Shown piece by piece: positions 18,679 through 28,489 of a stretch of DNA of 64,000 nucleotides. A program made the position numbers and the translations under genes. The stretch is from positions 372,001 to 436,000 of the forward strand of contig NZ_JADPQG010000003.1 in assembly GCF_015687175.1 (NCBI RefSeq). Direction: 5' to 3'. The notes below the pieces were generated by a model that was given only the letters and a program-made list of their open reading frames with translations, had not been told where the DNA came from and searched no databases. How positions within the stretch are numbered: the stretch's first letter is position 1; each line of letters opens with the position of its first letter. This stretch comes from Reinekea sp. G2M2-21. Its GTDB lineage: Bacteria > Pseudomonadota > Gammaproteobacteria > Pseudomonadales > Natronospirillaceae.

Positions 18679-19975
18679 TAATATAGATGAGTCGACTGTA
18701 CTTACTAATGCGGCCATATTTGATAGCAGTGGCAAACTAGGCATTAAAGACGGCGTCAACCAGTTCTTTAAAACCGAGGCATCATTTATCTTCTTATTAC
18801 TTTACATATTTATTGAATATGTAAGTCCACAACATGTATATCCGCAAATAAACTTTCTGCCTTGGGCGCAACTTTTCTTCTTAGGTGCATTTGGATTTTT
18901 TGTCCTCGAAAAAAAGAAATTTCAGTTACATGGCCCCTTCCCTTTCGTTGTTATTAGTTTCTGCATCTGGTGTTTTCTGTCTTCTATTTTTTCAGCGTTT
19001 CCTTCGCGATCATTTGAATATTACAAAATCATTATCAATTGGACATTGTTATACATATTATTCGCCTCAATTGTTACTACCAAAGAGAAGTTCCTCCTCT
19101 TTTTTTGCGCCTACCTACTTTTTAACTTTAAAATGTCTCAACATGCTTCCATTTCGTGGGCCCAAAGGGGCTTCTCGTTCGAAAGATGGGGAATTGCCGG
19201 CACGCCGGGGTGGTTTGGGAATGCAGCAGACCTAGGTTTAGAAATGATTATCTTCTTACCACTAGGCTTTGCCTTTTTTTTGGCATTCAGGCAGAAACTA
19301 CCTAAGTTTTTGAAAATTATTACGTTCCTATTTCCCGTCACGGCTCTGATGGCTCTAATTGCCACAGGTCAACGGGGACCTCTTCTTGGGCTCGGCGTGG
19401 CCATGTTTTACCTTTGGTACAAATCAAAATCAAAAGTCAAATCAGGGTTAGCAATTGCTCTCGCTGCAATTGTATTTATAAATGTTATGCCAGCCGCCTT
19501 TCTTGCTCGCTTCGACAATATAGGGAGCGACGAAACCTCGAACTCTAGACTCAAATATTGGAAAAGAGGAGTTGAAATGTTCGCTGACAACCCAGTTCTT
19601 GGTATAGGCTATGAAAACTGGATACCTTATTACCAGAGAGAATATCCGGGTGAGTCACTGAGAGGCCCAATCCAGGAGGTCGCGCACAGTACTCCCGTCA
19701 CAGTTTTGGCGGAACTAGGCAGTGTTGGCTTCTTTCTTTATTACTTAATGGCCTACCTGATAATCAGTACAGCAAATAAAATAAGAAAGAAAGCTCCGGG
19801 CACCGCCAACGCAACCATTGCCTTAGCGTTGAGCTTCGGGACTATTGGATACATGATATCCAGCGCTTTTATCACCGTGGCCTATTACCCATTCCTCTGG
19901 GTGCAAGTGTGCATGGTTTCAGCGTTAGCAAACATCAGCGGCGTATATGAAAAACCAAAACGCAAACGCGTTTGA
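18662..19975 (+). CDS. O-antigen ligase/polymerase-like protein, exosortase A-associated type
   Basis: A 437-residue polytopic membrane protein with about 10-11 helices. It has the Wzy_C signature: ATGQRGPLLGLGVAMFYL, then a periplasmic loop with SRLKYWKRGVEMFADNPVLGIGYENW and a following His (EVAHSTP). Family members polymerise repeat units or transfer glycans onto lipid or protein. A related group is annotated as a putative O-glycosylation ligase associated with exosortase A, and the context fits, but polymerase and ligase cannot be told apart by sequence alone. Confidence 0.85.
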   Translation: MKQQSNNIDESTVLTNAAIFDSSGKLGIKDGVNQFFKTEASFIFLLLYIFIEYVSPQHVYPQINFLPWAQLFFLGAFGFFVLEKKKFQLHGPFPFVVISFCIWCFLSSIFSAFPSRSFEYYKIIINWTLLYILFASIVTTKEKFLLFFCAYLLFNFKMSQHASISWAQRGFSFERWGIAGTPGWFGNAADLGLEMIIFLPLGFAFFLAFRQKLPKFLKIITFLFPVTALMALIATGQRGPLLGLGVAMFYLWYKSKSKVKSGLAIALAAIVFINVMPAAFLARFDNIGSDETSNSRLKYWKRGVEMFADNPVLGIGYENWIPYYQREYPGESLRGPIQEVAHSTPVTVLAELGSVGFFLYYLMAYLIISTANKIRKKAPGTANATIALALSFGTIGYMISSAFITVAYYPFLWVQVCMVSALANISGVYEKPKRKRV

Positions 19976-19980
19976 TATTA

Positions 19981-19996
19981 TTGACAGCCATGTCAA
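19981..19996 (+). promoter_or_regulatory. Perfect short inverted repeat before lyase-like gene
   Basis: TTGACA-GCCA-TGTCAA is a perfect 6-bp inverted repeat about 125 bp before the start of the secreted lyase-like gene and 6 bp after the previous gene. It could be an operator or a weak terminator stem. No T-run follows. No sigma-54 core is visible between it and the gene. Confidence 0.3.
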
Positions 19997-20121
19997 AAAT
20001 CCGACCATTTGTTAACACTTGTACAAACTTTGACTCTGTCACAAGACAAAGAAGCCATTCTTTACTTATGCTTCATCCGACGTAAACTGTAAGCATTCCT
20101 CAACCGTGTGTGACGCAGAAA

Positions 20122-20955
20122 ATGAAAAAACAACTCGCTATAGCCTTTATTCAAAGCATGCTCTGCATGCCTGTTTACGCATGGACCATTAATGCCGATT
20201 TTGACGATGGCAATCTAGGAGCACGTGCAGATCAAGGTAACGATGGATTCCATGGAGATGGAAGTGAAACCTTGTACTCCAATGCTCAGAAATTAAAGGG
20301 AAATAGCGCGAGCATCAGCATCGAACAGGGGGAGGAAGGATTTGGCTCTTGGGGAGGCGCATTCAATTTCCCAGAGGCCCTTGGCAAGGGAGATACTCTG
20401 TGGTTACAAGTCCACGCATATTACCCGAAAGGATATGATAATTATTCATATTCAGCTGGAGGTAGACTGAAGTTTTTAAGAATTCATACGGTTGATTCCA
20501 GCGGGTCGCACTGCTGCTATAACGACATATATTGGGAAGGCTCTGATAGCAGTACGCCCCTAGCATTTATTTTTGAAGGACAAGATGAGTGGAAGCAAAT
20601 AGGAGGCATGGATGACCACATTAACTTTGATGTTTGGGAAAGCTATCAGATTGTAACAACCTTTGACACTATACCCGTTGATCAAGGGGGGTTAGCTGAA
20701 GTTCGGTTTTATAAGAATGACCAATTGATCGGAAAGGTAACAGACTCCAAGACACTAAATGCAGATAACCATACTGCAGATTTCACATTCCTATTTACAT
20801 ATTGGAATGGAGGTTCGCCGAAAACACAGACGATGTGGGTAGATGAAATCACTCTTACTAATGAAACGCCGCCCACTCTTGATAGCGAAGGCAAACCCTA
20901 TCTAGAATCGCTAATTTCAAAACAACCTGTATTGGAAGAACCTACAAGGCAATAG
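20122..20955 (+). CDS. Secreted polysaccharide lyase-like / concanavalin-fold protein
   Basis: The protein has a Sec signal (MKKQLAIAFIQSMLCMPVYA, cut before WTINADF) and a mature part of about 257 residues rich in aromatic beta-strands. The pattern (FDDGNLG at the start, GGRLKFLRIH, TFLFTYWNGG, MWVDEITLTNE at the end) resembles concanavalin-like polysaccharide lyases of the alginate-lyase/heparinase I type and glycan-binding domains. A pair of cysteines (HCCYND) may be structural. I cannot identify catalytic residues with confidence. A GTG start at 20110 is also possible. Likely role: periplasmic trimming or binding of the exopolysaccharide. It stands alone between a ligase and a convergent GT. 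Confidence 0.62.
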   Translation: MKKQLAIAFIQSMLCMPVYAWTINADFDDGNLGARADQGNDGFHGDGSETLYSNAQKLKGNSASISIEQGEEGFGSWGGAFNFPEALGKGDTLWLQVHAYYPKGYDNYSYSAGGRLKFLRIHTVDSSGSHCCYNDIYWEGSDSSTPLAFIFEGQDEWKQIGGMDDHINFDVWESYQIVTTFDTIPVDQGGLAEVRFYKNDQLIGKVTDSKTLNADNHTADFTFLFTYWNGGSPKTQTMWVDEITLTNETPPTLDSEGKPYLESLISKQPVLEEPTRQ

Positions 20956-20964
20956 CCAAATAAA

Positions 20965-20996
20965 GAGCTCAGCCAGCCGCACGCTGGCTTAAGCTC
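20965..20996. terminator. Bidirectional hairpin between convergent genes
   Basis: GAGCT (20965) pairs with AGCTC (to 20996), and inside it AGCCAGC and GCTGGCT pair around a CGCAC loop. It sits exactly in the 57-bp gap between two convergent genes, so it probably ends transcription from both sides. T-runs are short or absent. Confidence 0.7.
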
Positions 20997-21012
20997 ACAA
21001 ATCTCGCTGCAC

Positions 21013-22269
21013 TTATGTTGTTTCGGAAATGCTAGCTTTCAGTGCTGATGAAAACTTGGTTGCTACACTACTAAAACTAAACTCTTCCAATGCGTGATCG
21101 TAAGCGTTTTGCGCCATTTCCGAAGATTCCGATATTGAACTTTCCATGCGCAGTATTTTTTCCACAAAGTCCTCGGCCTCAATAGCAAATTTAACATGCT
21201 TATCCTCTTCCACATTTAAGCCTTCACAAGCAATAGGATGTGCGATCATTGGAATTTTGTATGCAAATGCTTCGATAACTTTCAACTTCGTTCCGCCGCC
21301 ATCACTTATTGGGCAGATGTAAAGCGATGCATTCTGCATATATGGAACGAGATCATCAACATAGCCGTGTACATCAACGTTTGCATACTCAGAAGCCAAC
21401 TGTATTAGCTCTTGCGGAGGGTTGGCACCTATCACATCCAGCCGGACACCCGGAAGCTCAGTAGCCACTTTCGGAAAAACAGACCTGATCAAAAACTCGA
21501 CAGCCTGTACATTCGGGTACCAATCCATCGTTCCTACAAATAGTAAGTGGCCTGGCTTCGGCTTTCTTTTAAAGTCAGCGACCAAATCAAAATCGAACCC
21601 ATTTGGAACGGTGACAATAGACTTCGAATCTATCAAATGACCCAAGCGCTTGTTGTCCTCATCGGAACAAACAACATGGCTTGAAAAAATTGCTCCGGAT
21701 GCTTTCTCGAGTTGCTCTAACTTCCTAGACTCTAACTTGTATATAAATCTATAGATAAGTGACTCTGACATTTCCTGCCGTCGATTCATCATATGGGATT
21801 CTATATTGTGATGGCCTAAGATTTGCGGTGCATTTGTAGCTGTAGATTTCGGAAAATACTGGTACAAGCCTATACTATCCCAATAAATCGCATCAAAACC
21901 ATGAGATTCTAGCAAGACATCGATCTTTTCCTTGAATTTCTTCTTAAATAGCCACCTCACTGAATAGGGGTAACTCCCTATAAGACTGCGCAGCGTCTTA
22001 GTCACTTTACTCAGTGTAGAATTCGACACCGGCTGGCTCTCAAAATAGACATCAGTACAGTACTTAGACATTTCAGTGTGTGCGGCACGTAATCCTTCTT
22101 CATAACTCTCAAAATAGGGTTCAATCAAACTAGACTGACTTAGCGCATACAAACTAATATCAAACTCAGAACTTATTTCCTTTATCAGGTTATAGCTACG
22201 AATGAGCAATCCTGCTTTTGGTGGGTATGGCACCATGTGTGATACCCATAATAGTTTTGGCTTTTTCAT
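21013..22269 (-). CDS. Glycosyltransferase family 4, possibly exosortase-associated Stp1 type
   Basis: A 418-residue GT-B protein starting LLWVSHMVPYPPKAGLLIRSYNLI, an opening I associate with the PEP-CTERM/EpsH1-associated sugar transferases. The donor half has LLFVGTMDWYPNVQAVEFL and a C-terminal SDGGGTKLKVIEAFAYK, in which the first Glu of the usual EX7E is replaced, as is common in this subgroup. The gene is transcribed away from asnB. The 350-bp gap between them (22270-22619) must carry promoters for both, but I see no convincing pair of boxes there. Confidence 0.83.
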   Translation of the reverse strand: MKKPKLLWVSHMVPYPPKAGLLIRSYNLIKEISSEFDISLYALSQSSLIEPYFESYEEGLRAAHTEMSKYCTDVYFESQPVSNSTLSKVTKTLRSLIGSYPYSVRWLFKKKFKEKIDVLLESHGFDAIYWDSIGLYQYFPKSTATNAPQILGHHNIESHMMNRRQEMSESLIYRFIYKLESRKLEQLEKASGAIFSSHVVCSDEDNKRLGHLIDSKSIVTVPNGFDFDLVADFKRKPKPGHLLFVGTMDWYPNVQAVEFLIRSVFPKVATELPGVRLDVIGANPPQELIQLASEYANVDVHGYVDDLVPYMQNASLYICPISDGGGTKLKVIEAFAYKIPMIAHPIACEGLNVEEDKHVKFAIEAEDFVEKILRMESSISESSEMAQNAYDHALEEFSFSSVATKFSSALKASISETT

Positions 22270-22619
22270 TTCAATCTTCCCTAATTATTTTAATCTAGAC
22301 ATGGTAATCAAACGATATAACTTTAGATGTCAAAATCGATGAGATGTAGTAAATAGCAAGCTCATTTTACTCCAAAATAGAGCGACAATCATTGCAAATA
22401 GTTAAGGCAACTCTGATTAATTCAAACATCTCTGTATTTTCAGATCAGAGGTTGAACGAGGCGTGCGCTAGAGGGAATGACCGGTTATTTTTAAAACACA
22501 CAAGAACGCTCTGTCTCACCAACACTTTCTATAGATGATTGACAGTTGGCCTATTATCTTAAGGTACTATCGACTAATATATATCTCCAAGCAGAATTCA
22601 ACAAAGGACTGTAATTGAT

Positions 22620-24545
22620 ATGTGCGGCATTTCTGGCCTTTATAACCAGCATTTAAATGCTGCGGAACTGAACGATCGGTGTCGTAGCTCCCTTGCAAAA
22701 CTCGAGCACCGAGGACCCGATGATTTGGGTGTTTTTGCAAGTCAGTCAAACGATTTATTTTTAGGACATCGCAGGCTTTCCATTCAGGACCTAAGTCCTT
22801 TAGGTCACCAGCCGATGACAAGTAAAGATGGACACTACACCATAGTATTCAATGGTGAGATATATAATTTCCTCGAATTGAAAAAGCAGCTTGAATCAAT
22901 GCATGTTGTTTTTCAGGGTCATTCAGACACTGAGGTCCTTGTCGAGTCGATAGCAAAGCTGGGTTTGGAAACTACCGTTAAAAACTTGATTGGCATGTTT
23001 GCATTCGCGGTATATTGTCACCATTCAAGAACTGTGACGTTAGTAAGGGACCCAATTGGTGAAAAACCACTCTACTATCATGTGGACAGCCAAGCATTGG
23101 CCTTTTGTTCTGAGCTGGGGGCTTTGAAAGAACTGATCAGAAATGAACTAGAAATAAACCTCAATGCGCTTGGCAGCTACTTCAAATATGGCTATATCAG
23201 CGCGCCAGAAACGATCTATAACAATGTATATAAAGTTGAGCCAGGGACGTTTATAACATTTGACATAAAAGGAGGAATGAATTCGCATAAGGAAGTTTTT
23301 TGGAGCCTACCTTCTAAACTTAATGATGCCGAAAGTCTATCTTATTCCGAAGCCCAAATTAAACTTCAAAATCTGCTGAATCAGTCGATAGAACAAGAAC
23401 TGGTTTCTGATGTTCCAGTAGGCTCCTTCTTGTCTGGCGGCATAGATTCGACACTTGTAACGGCACTTGCCCAAAAACAACAAGCGACTCCTATCGATAC
23501 ATTTACTGTTGGCTTTAATGAAAAAGACTTCAATGAGGCGGAGCACGCCAAGGCACTAGCAAAGTCAATAGGGACAAATCACCACGAATTATACATCTCA
23601 AGTACTGACATCCGTGATCGTATCCAAGATTCCAGTCAGAAGTTCGACGAGCCTTATTCCAACCCATCTTCTATCGCTCTAGACCTTCTGTGTTGTGATG
23701 CAAGAAAATTTGTAACAGTTTGCCTCTCTGGTGATGGCGGCGACGAGCTTTTTGGTGGATACAACCGATATCATCAAGCGGCACGAATTACTTCTATTCG
23801 CCAAAGCTATCCAAAATGGTGCACTCAAATGGCTTCCAATGCTGTGAGCGCACTTCCCCTCCAATCAATTGAAAAGGCATACAATGCAATACACAAGCTT
23901 AAAGGAAGCAAAGGTGCCGCCAATCTAAGCTTCAAATTCCAAAAAATAGCTGATTTGCTAGCCTTGAAAGAAGATGCCGATGTCTATGATTACTTGGTCA
24001 GCTATTGGGGAGAGCCAAGTGAAATCATACGCAGTAAAAGTATCATTACACATCCGCAAAAACAGGCGTTTTCGCATTCCAAATTTGTGCGTACGGCAAT
24101 GGACTGGGACCAACAGTGGTACTTGCCTGGAGAGATTCTATACAAATCAGATCGCATCAGCATGTCGAACTCACTCGAAGTTAGAGTCCCACTCCTAGAT
24201 CGACGGATTATAGAGTTCTCACACACACTCCCCGCAAGCTATTTTGGTAATGCCAGCAATCCTAAACGCATATTGAAGGACACACTGTACAAGGTCGTTG
24301 CTAAAGAGCTTGTCGATCGGCCGAAAATGGGGTTCAGTGTCCCTATTGGGCAATGGATACGTTCCGACCTCAAAGATTGGGCTTATAGCTTACTGAGTAG
24401 TGACAACCTGAATTCACTGCCATTCATAAATCAAACTGCCGTTCAAAAGGCATTAGATGACCACTGCAGTTTCAAAAGAGATAGCTCAAACAAACTTTGG
24501 TCAATACTGATGTTTATCCAATGGTATCAAAAAAATAGTACATAA
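22620..24545 (+). CDS. asnB: Asparagine synthase-type glutamine amidotransferase
   Basis: A 641-residue class II amidotransferase. It begins MCGISGL with the catalytic Cys2. The glutaminase half has HRGPDDLG and FNGEIYNF; the synthetase half has the PP-loop LSGGIDSTLV and SGDGGDELFGGY. Stand-alone asparagine synthesis is possible, but AsnB-like proteins in polysaccharide loci are often proposed to amidate uronic acids, and an exosortase A-associated subgroup exists. A TviB-like dehydrogenase in the same locus would supply suitable uronic acid substrates. The gene is followed by a decayed insertion sequence. Confidence 0.88.
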   Translation: MCGISGLYNQHLNAAELNDRCRSSLAKLEHRGPDDLGVFASQSNDLFLGHRRLSIQDLSPLGHQPMTSKDGHYTIVFNGEIYNFLELKKQLESMHVVFQGHSDTEVLVESIAKLGLETTVKNLIGMFAFAVYCHHSRTVTLVRDPIGEKPLYYHVDSQALAFCSELGALKELIRNELEINLNALGSYFKYGYISAPETIYNNVYKVEPGTFITFDIKGGMNSHKEVFWSLPSKLNDAESLSYSEAQIKLQNLLNQSIEQELVSDVPVGSFLSGGIDSTLVTALAQKQQATPIDTFTVGFNEKDFNEAEHAKALAKSIGTNHHELYISSTDIRDRIQDSSQKFDEPYSNPSSIALDLLCCDARKFVTVCLSGDGGDELFGGYNRYHQAARITSIRQSYPKWCTQMASNAVSALPLQSIEKAYNAIHKLKGSKGAANLSFKFQKIADLLALKEDADVYDYLVSYWGEPSEIIRSKSIITHPQKQAFSHSKFVRTAMDWDQQWYLPGEILYKSDRISMSNSLEVRVPLLDRRIIEFSHTLPASYFGNASNPKRILKDTLYKVVAKELVDRPKMGFSVPIGQWIRSDLKDWAYSLLSSDNLNSLPFINQTAVQKALDDHCSFKRDSSNKLWSILMFIQWYQKNST

Positions 24546-24715
24546 AATCGCCGCATACACGCAGCGGAATAACGATATAGTACTGGGTACTCATAAGACC
24601 GATATAGTAAAACGCAGTTTCGCATAGTAAGTGCAATTGGTCATTGCAGAGCCAGCTCATAGAGTTGCGGTTCTGCCGACCAAGAGATAAAGCACTTTGA
24701 GATTCCACCAGCTGG

Positions 24716-25663
24716 CAAAAAAAAGCGATACCGGATCTACTGACCATTAGGCTTAACCAAAAGCAAAGCTCAGAAAATTTAGAAATGAGTCGATCGACGA
24801 TATCAAGAGTAGTAAAACGGCACAGAGTAATTCGAGGATATCCTAAAACTAGCGCAATCGCTTTGTGATCACAGGCGTATACATGCTTACAAGTACTTCA
24901 AGCTGACTGAAGAGGTTCCTGAATGGATAGCAAATTTGATCCGGCTGGAGCTTAGTCCGCATCAGGTTGTCGACTCCTTAAACAAACATAAGAGCATAGA
25001 TCCGCAACATGAAACAGCTTACCAGTGGATATATACTGATAAAGCCGATGTTAGCACCTGGACACACAAATGAGAATCGCTTCAAAACCGTATCGCAAGA
25101 GTTATAAGCTCTTCTATCGTCCAGGCAAGCATCGCAATCGCGTAGACATTAATGTGCATCGCTGTGTTGTTAATCGTTGATCTTGAATCGATGACTCGAA
25201 GGTGATACGCGCATGGTCAAAGGGCACACACGTGCGTTACTGACCTTAGTTGAGCGAAATACACGCTACACCATCAACATTCACCTGACTGACAAACAGG
25301 TGGACTTACTGGCCGATGCCGCAATAACAGCTATGAGGGGATTAAAGGAACTGTTTAAAAGAATCACTTTGGACAATGGTTTAGAGTTCACAGAACAGAA
25401 TCGTTTTGCTCAAGCGCTTGAGGTCAATGTCGATTTTTGCTCATCCTTATTCATCATGGGAGCGAAGAAAAAACGAAAATAGTAACAGACTGGCCCGACA
25501 ATATTTTCCAAAAGGAACTGACCTTAGCGAGGTCAGTGATCAAAATACATAAAAGGTCATAGGAAAGCTGAATGCCCGTCCCAGAAAGACGAGAGATCGT
25601 CGACTACCAATTGAGTTATTTATGGGGCTGCGCAAAGACTTGTTAGCAGCGACAACCAAATAA
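24716..25663 (+). pseudogene. Decayed IS30-family transposase
   Basis: Fragments of one IS30-type transposase can be read in changing frames: KRYRIY near 24722, SRSTISRVVKRHRVIRGYPK at 24788-24847, IRLELSPHQVVDSLNK and ETAYQWIYTDKAD around 24937-25060, then the catalytic core VKGHTRALLTLVERNTRY through ITLDNGLEFTEQNR (25216-25410), and finally RQYFPKGTDLSEVSDQ and RKTRDRRLPIELF to about 25663. Several frameshifts and stops separate them, so it is inactive. Terminal inverted repeats could not be recognised. The rest of the 24546-25774 gap holds nothing I can identify. Confidence 0.85.
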
Positions 25664-25774
25664 AATTGTTATTATCACTTGAAAGCGCGAAACATAGAAC
25701 TCACAAGGAATTTAGTCATACACTACTTTCGAAACCATAAATACATTTAGTTAGTCCTTACAAAGTGTCAATAC

Positions 25775-26329
25775 CTATGAAATCTCATCCGAGTAAAGCC
25801 GATCTACACTTTGCATAATCAATTCAAGAGAACGCCTCATATACTTCGCATTCGTTGCATATGGATCAGTTAGATATGGCCTCTTGTCAATCAAGAAGTT
25901 ACCGAGAAGGACAACAGACACATCACCAAGTACACTTCGAATCTGAGCAACTTGCTTTGGTTCCATACAGACAAATAGATCGCCTGATTCAGGTACAAAA
26001 TCGATATGCGATGTCGAGACATGCTGATCAGTTTCAATGCCCAACCCCTTCGCTATACCTCCAATATTTGGCTCTATTGGCAATCCGGTTTTTGTACAAA
26101 GACCAAAGGAAGCAACATTGTGAAAGCCCTTCGATAGCAGGTACTGATGTGCAAATGCACTGCGACAAATATTCCCCTTACATACAAAGACGACCCTGTT
26201 TGGTTTTCTTTTAATATCCCGGTCTCCAGGTAAAAAAGAAGGAAGGAAGCGCTTGAGAAGGATATAGTATGCCGTTATCAAAAAATATTTCTGACCACCA
26301 TACTCACTTCGTAAATAGTCAATCGACAT
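25775..26329 (-). CDS. Low-molecular-weight protein-tyrosine phosphatase (Wzb-like)
   Basis: The 184-residue protein has the phosphatase loop VCKGNICRSA (Cys50, Arg56) and a downstream DPY with the general-acid Asp. Relative to typical 145-residue enzymes it has an extra N-terminal segment of about 44 residues with a hydrophobic stretch, perhaps for membrane association. Such enzymes dephosphorylate tyrosine-autokinases that control chain length in Wzx/Wzy systems. In this window the only kinase-like partner (57181-58032) looks inactive. It is the last gene of a minus-strand run with acyltransferase and GT4 genes. Confidence 0.9.
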   Translation of the reverse strand: MSIDYLRSEYGGQKYFLITAYYILLKRFLPSFLPGDRDIKRKPNRVVFVCKGNICRSAFAHQYLLSKGFHNVASFGLCTKTGLPIEPNIGGIAKGLGIETDQHVSTSHIDFVPESGDLFVCMEPKQVAQIRSVLGDVSVVLLGNFLIDKRPYLTDPYATNAKYMRRSLELIMQSVDRLYSDEIS

Positions 26330-26335
26330 AGTAGC

Positions 26336-27403
26336 TCACTTTAAAGATACCTTTTTCAATTTCAGAGCTCTGCGCTCAACGAAGTTCCATGACAAAAGTG
26401 AAACAACTAATGTCCCGATTAGCGTTATAAGCAAGGTAGCAATCTTCATCTCTGGAATCAAATACAAACACTGATTCAATAGGGGCATATGCCAGATATA
26501 AATACCGTATGATATATCATTGCCCTTAAGCAACTTACGTGTGAGTGATGCACCACTATATGCAAATCTAAAAATCACAAGAACAAGGGGGAAGAACAAG
26601 ATTGGTGATAAATAGTTACCAATTTCAAAATTCTTTGAGGTCAAAAAGTAGCACAAAGCCACGTATGCACCGACAAGTGGAAGTAAATGCACTTTAAAAA
26701 ATACAGCGCTAAGCCTATCGAAATTCCTCTGGACGAAAAGACCGACGAAAAACATATATATCCACGGTATAAAGCTAACTCTGAATAACTTCCAAGGTAT
26801 GCTATCTCCATATTCCATAATTGTGGCATTCAACAGACGATTAAATCCTAAAAATAAGAAAATCAATACCACAAGCCAAACATTGACGTGACGTGTTTTT
26901 TCAAGGAAGAACTTATACAGGATTGGCACGGCTATATAGAATTGCAGTTCCACGCAAATTGTCCAAAGACTACCATTTAAAACCCCGTCGCCAAAGGTGC
27001 GCATAAAGTCAGGGTTATAAAACTGCAAAATTGTAGACTTTGCGATAAAAAGCAAACTCAGATCGAAAAAACCTGCACCGACCTTACTATAAAAACCTGT
27101 TAATCCAACCATGAAAATATTCAGAAAAACACAAATCACGAGCGCAGGATAGATCCTTAGTATCCGATTCTGCCAGTAATGAATTGGGCTCTTCGCATTT
27201 TCATAAGAGCGACTTATAAGGAAGCCACTCACAAAGAAGAATATAGGGACACCAGGAAAAAAATTTAAAATTTGAATAAAAACATTTTGACTGGTCTCCG
27301 GAAATGTAACATCCAAGGTATGACTAATCATCACTTGAGCCGCCGCAATAAGACGCAGCAAATCAAGACTATTATCTTTAAATACTATTCTAGTGGATGA
27401 CAT
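26336..27403 (-). CDS. Acyltransferase 3 family membrane protein
   Basis: A 355-residue protein with about ten membrane helices. It has the acyltransferase-3 signature: LDLLRLIAAAQVMISHTLDV with the conserved His, GVPIFFFVSGFLISRSYEN, and an RxxRI...P segment (NRILRIYPALV). These proteins move acetyl or other acyl groups across the membrane onto sugars. It probably O-acylates the polysaccharide or a lipid-linked intermediate. Its start overlaps the end of the upstream GT4 by 14 bp. A second member of the family lies at 29686. Confidence 0.9.
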   Translation of the reverse strand: MSSTRIVFKDNSLDLLRLIAAAQVMISHTLDVTFPETSQNVFIQILNFFPGVPIFFFVSGFLISRSYENAKSPIHYWQNRILRIYPALVICVFLNIFMVGLTGFYSKVGAGFFDLSLLFIAKSTILQFYNPDFMRTFGDGVLNGSLWTICVELQFYIAVPILYKFFLEKTRHVNVWLVVLIFLFLGFNRLLNATIMEYGDSIPWKLFRVSFIPWIYMFFVGLFVQRNFDRLSAVFFKVHLLPLVGAYVALCYFLTSKNFEIGNYLSPILFFPLVLVIFRFAYSGASLTRKLLKGNDISYGIYIWHMPLLNQCLYLIPEMKIATLLITLIGTLVVSLLSWNFVERRALKLKKVSLK

Positions 27404-28478
27404 TCAAATAAACCTCTTCATACCGCTGATACATCGCTTTATTACTGAACGTTGCTACGGCTAAATTTCTACCTCGATTCACTCGCGTGCTTAACTCGCT
27501 TTGCTCGATACTTAGAACATCCAAAATCAAAGAGCCGATTGAAGCAGCAGTGTGTTCTTCACTAATAAATAGAGTGTCACTCCCTACCACAGCCTCAACA
27601 CCTGATGGTGTTGTTACAATAGGGAGTCCAGAGGCAAGCGCCTGCGTAAGTGCAAGTGGATGTCCTTCGGAACTCGATGACATTAAAAACAATTCATATT
27701 GCTGCAAAAAATCCGGCACATCTCTAACAAACCCAATGAACCTCACAATGCCAGAAAGACCAAGAGAGTCCAGACTTAGCTTCAAATCTGCTGCCAACTT
27801 ATTGCTGTCATCACCTGCAATATCCAACTTGACATCAATAGACTGATCTACCAGATACTTTATCACCTCAAGAGCTAACATATAGTTTTTAGCGACGCGT
27901 ACATTTCCCAGGCAACATATCTTTAGTGGATTAGAAAAACCACTTTGAACGGAACGATTTAGATCAAATCCGTCAAGTGAAATGCCATTTGGAATTACTT
28001 TTACTTTCGATTTAAGCATTCCACTTTCTATAGATTTAATTGCATCAGCTAAGGGCACTGTTACTGCAACAACCTGACTACTACCCAATTGAATAGCTTT
28101 CAACTTCAGCCACTTAAACCGTTCATTTGGGCTGATATCAACATGTCCATGAAAAGTAGAAACAACCGGAACACCAGTCACTTTACCTGCAATACTCGTA
28201 TAAACATTTGAACCAAGTAAGTGCGATTGGATCACATCAATCTTTTCAGATCTTATAAGCCGAACTAAAGCAACAAGATAACCTAAATTAAATGAACCTT
28301 TACAAGGAATAACACGAACATCAAGTTCGTTTGCACTTAGTTGATCAGCCACCCAGCCAGAGCCTCGAACAGTGGTAACAACGTTATGACCAGCTTCCCT
28401 ACTTAGCTTCGCAAGTTCCACGAATACGGTTTCAGCTCCTCCTGGACCTGTAGTATCAATCACATGCAGTATATTCAT
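27390..28478 (-). CDS. Glycosyltransferase family 4
   Basis: A 362-residue GT-B enzyme starting MNILHVIDTTGPGGAETVF, a classic GT4 opening. The donor half has CCLGNVRVAKNY and SEGHPLALTQALASG, where the second Glu of EX7E is a Gln; this may alter activity or specificity. A GTG at 28493 is in frame, but the ATG at 28478 follows an AGAAAG site and matches the family start. The gene sits in a minus-strand block with another GT4 and two acyltransferases. Confidence 0.87.
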   Translation of the reverse strand: MNILHVIDTTGPGGAETVFVELAKLSREAGHNVVTTVRGSGWVADQLSANELDVRVIPCKGSFNLGYLVALVRLIRSEKIDVIQSHLLGSNVYTSIAGKVTGVPVVSTFHGHVDISPNERFKWLKLKAIQLGSSQVVAVTVPLADAIKSIESGMLKSKVKVIPNGISLDGFDLNRSVQSGFSNPLKICCLGNVRVAKNYMLALEVIKYLVDQSIDVKLDIAGDDSNKLAADLKLSLDSLGLSGIVRFIGFVRDVPDFLQQYELFLMSSSSEGHPLALTQALASGLPIVTTPSGVEAVVGSDTLFISEEHTAASIGSLILDVLSIEQSELSTRVNRGRNLAVATFSNKAMYQRYEEVYLNVIH

Positions 28479-28489
28479 TTTCTTTCTGA

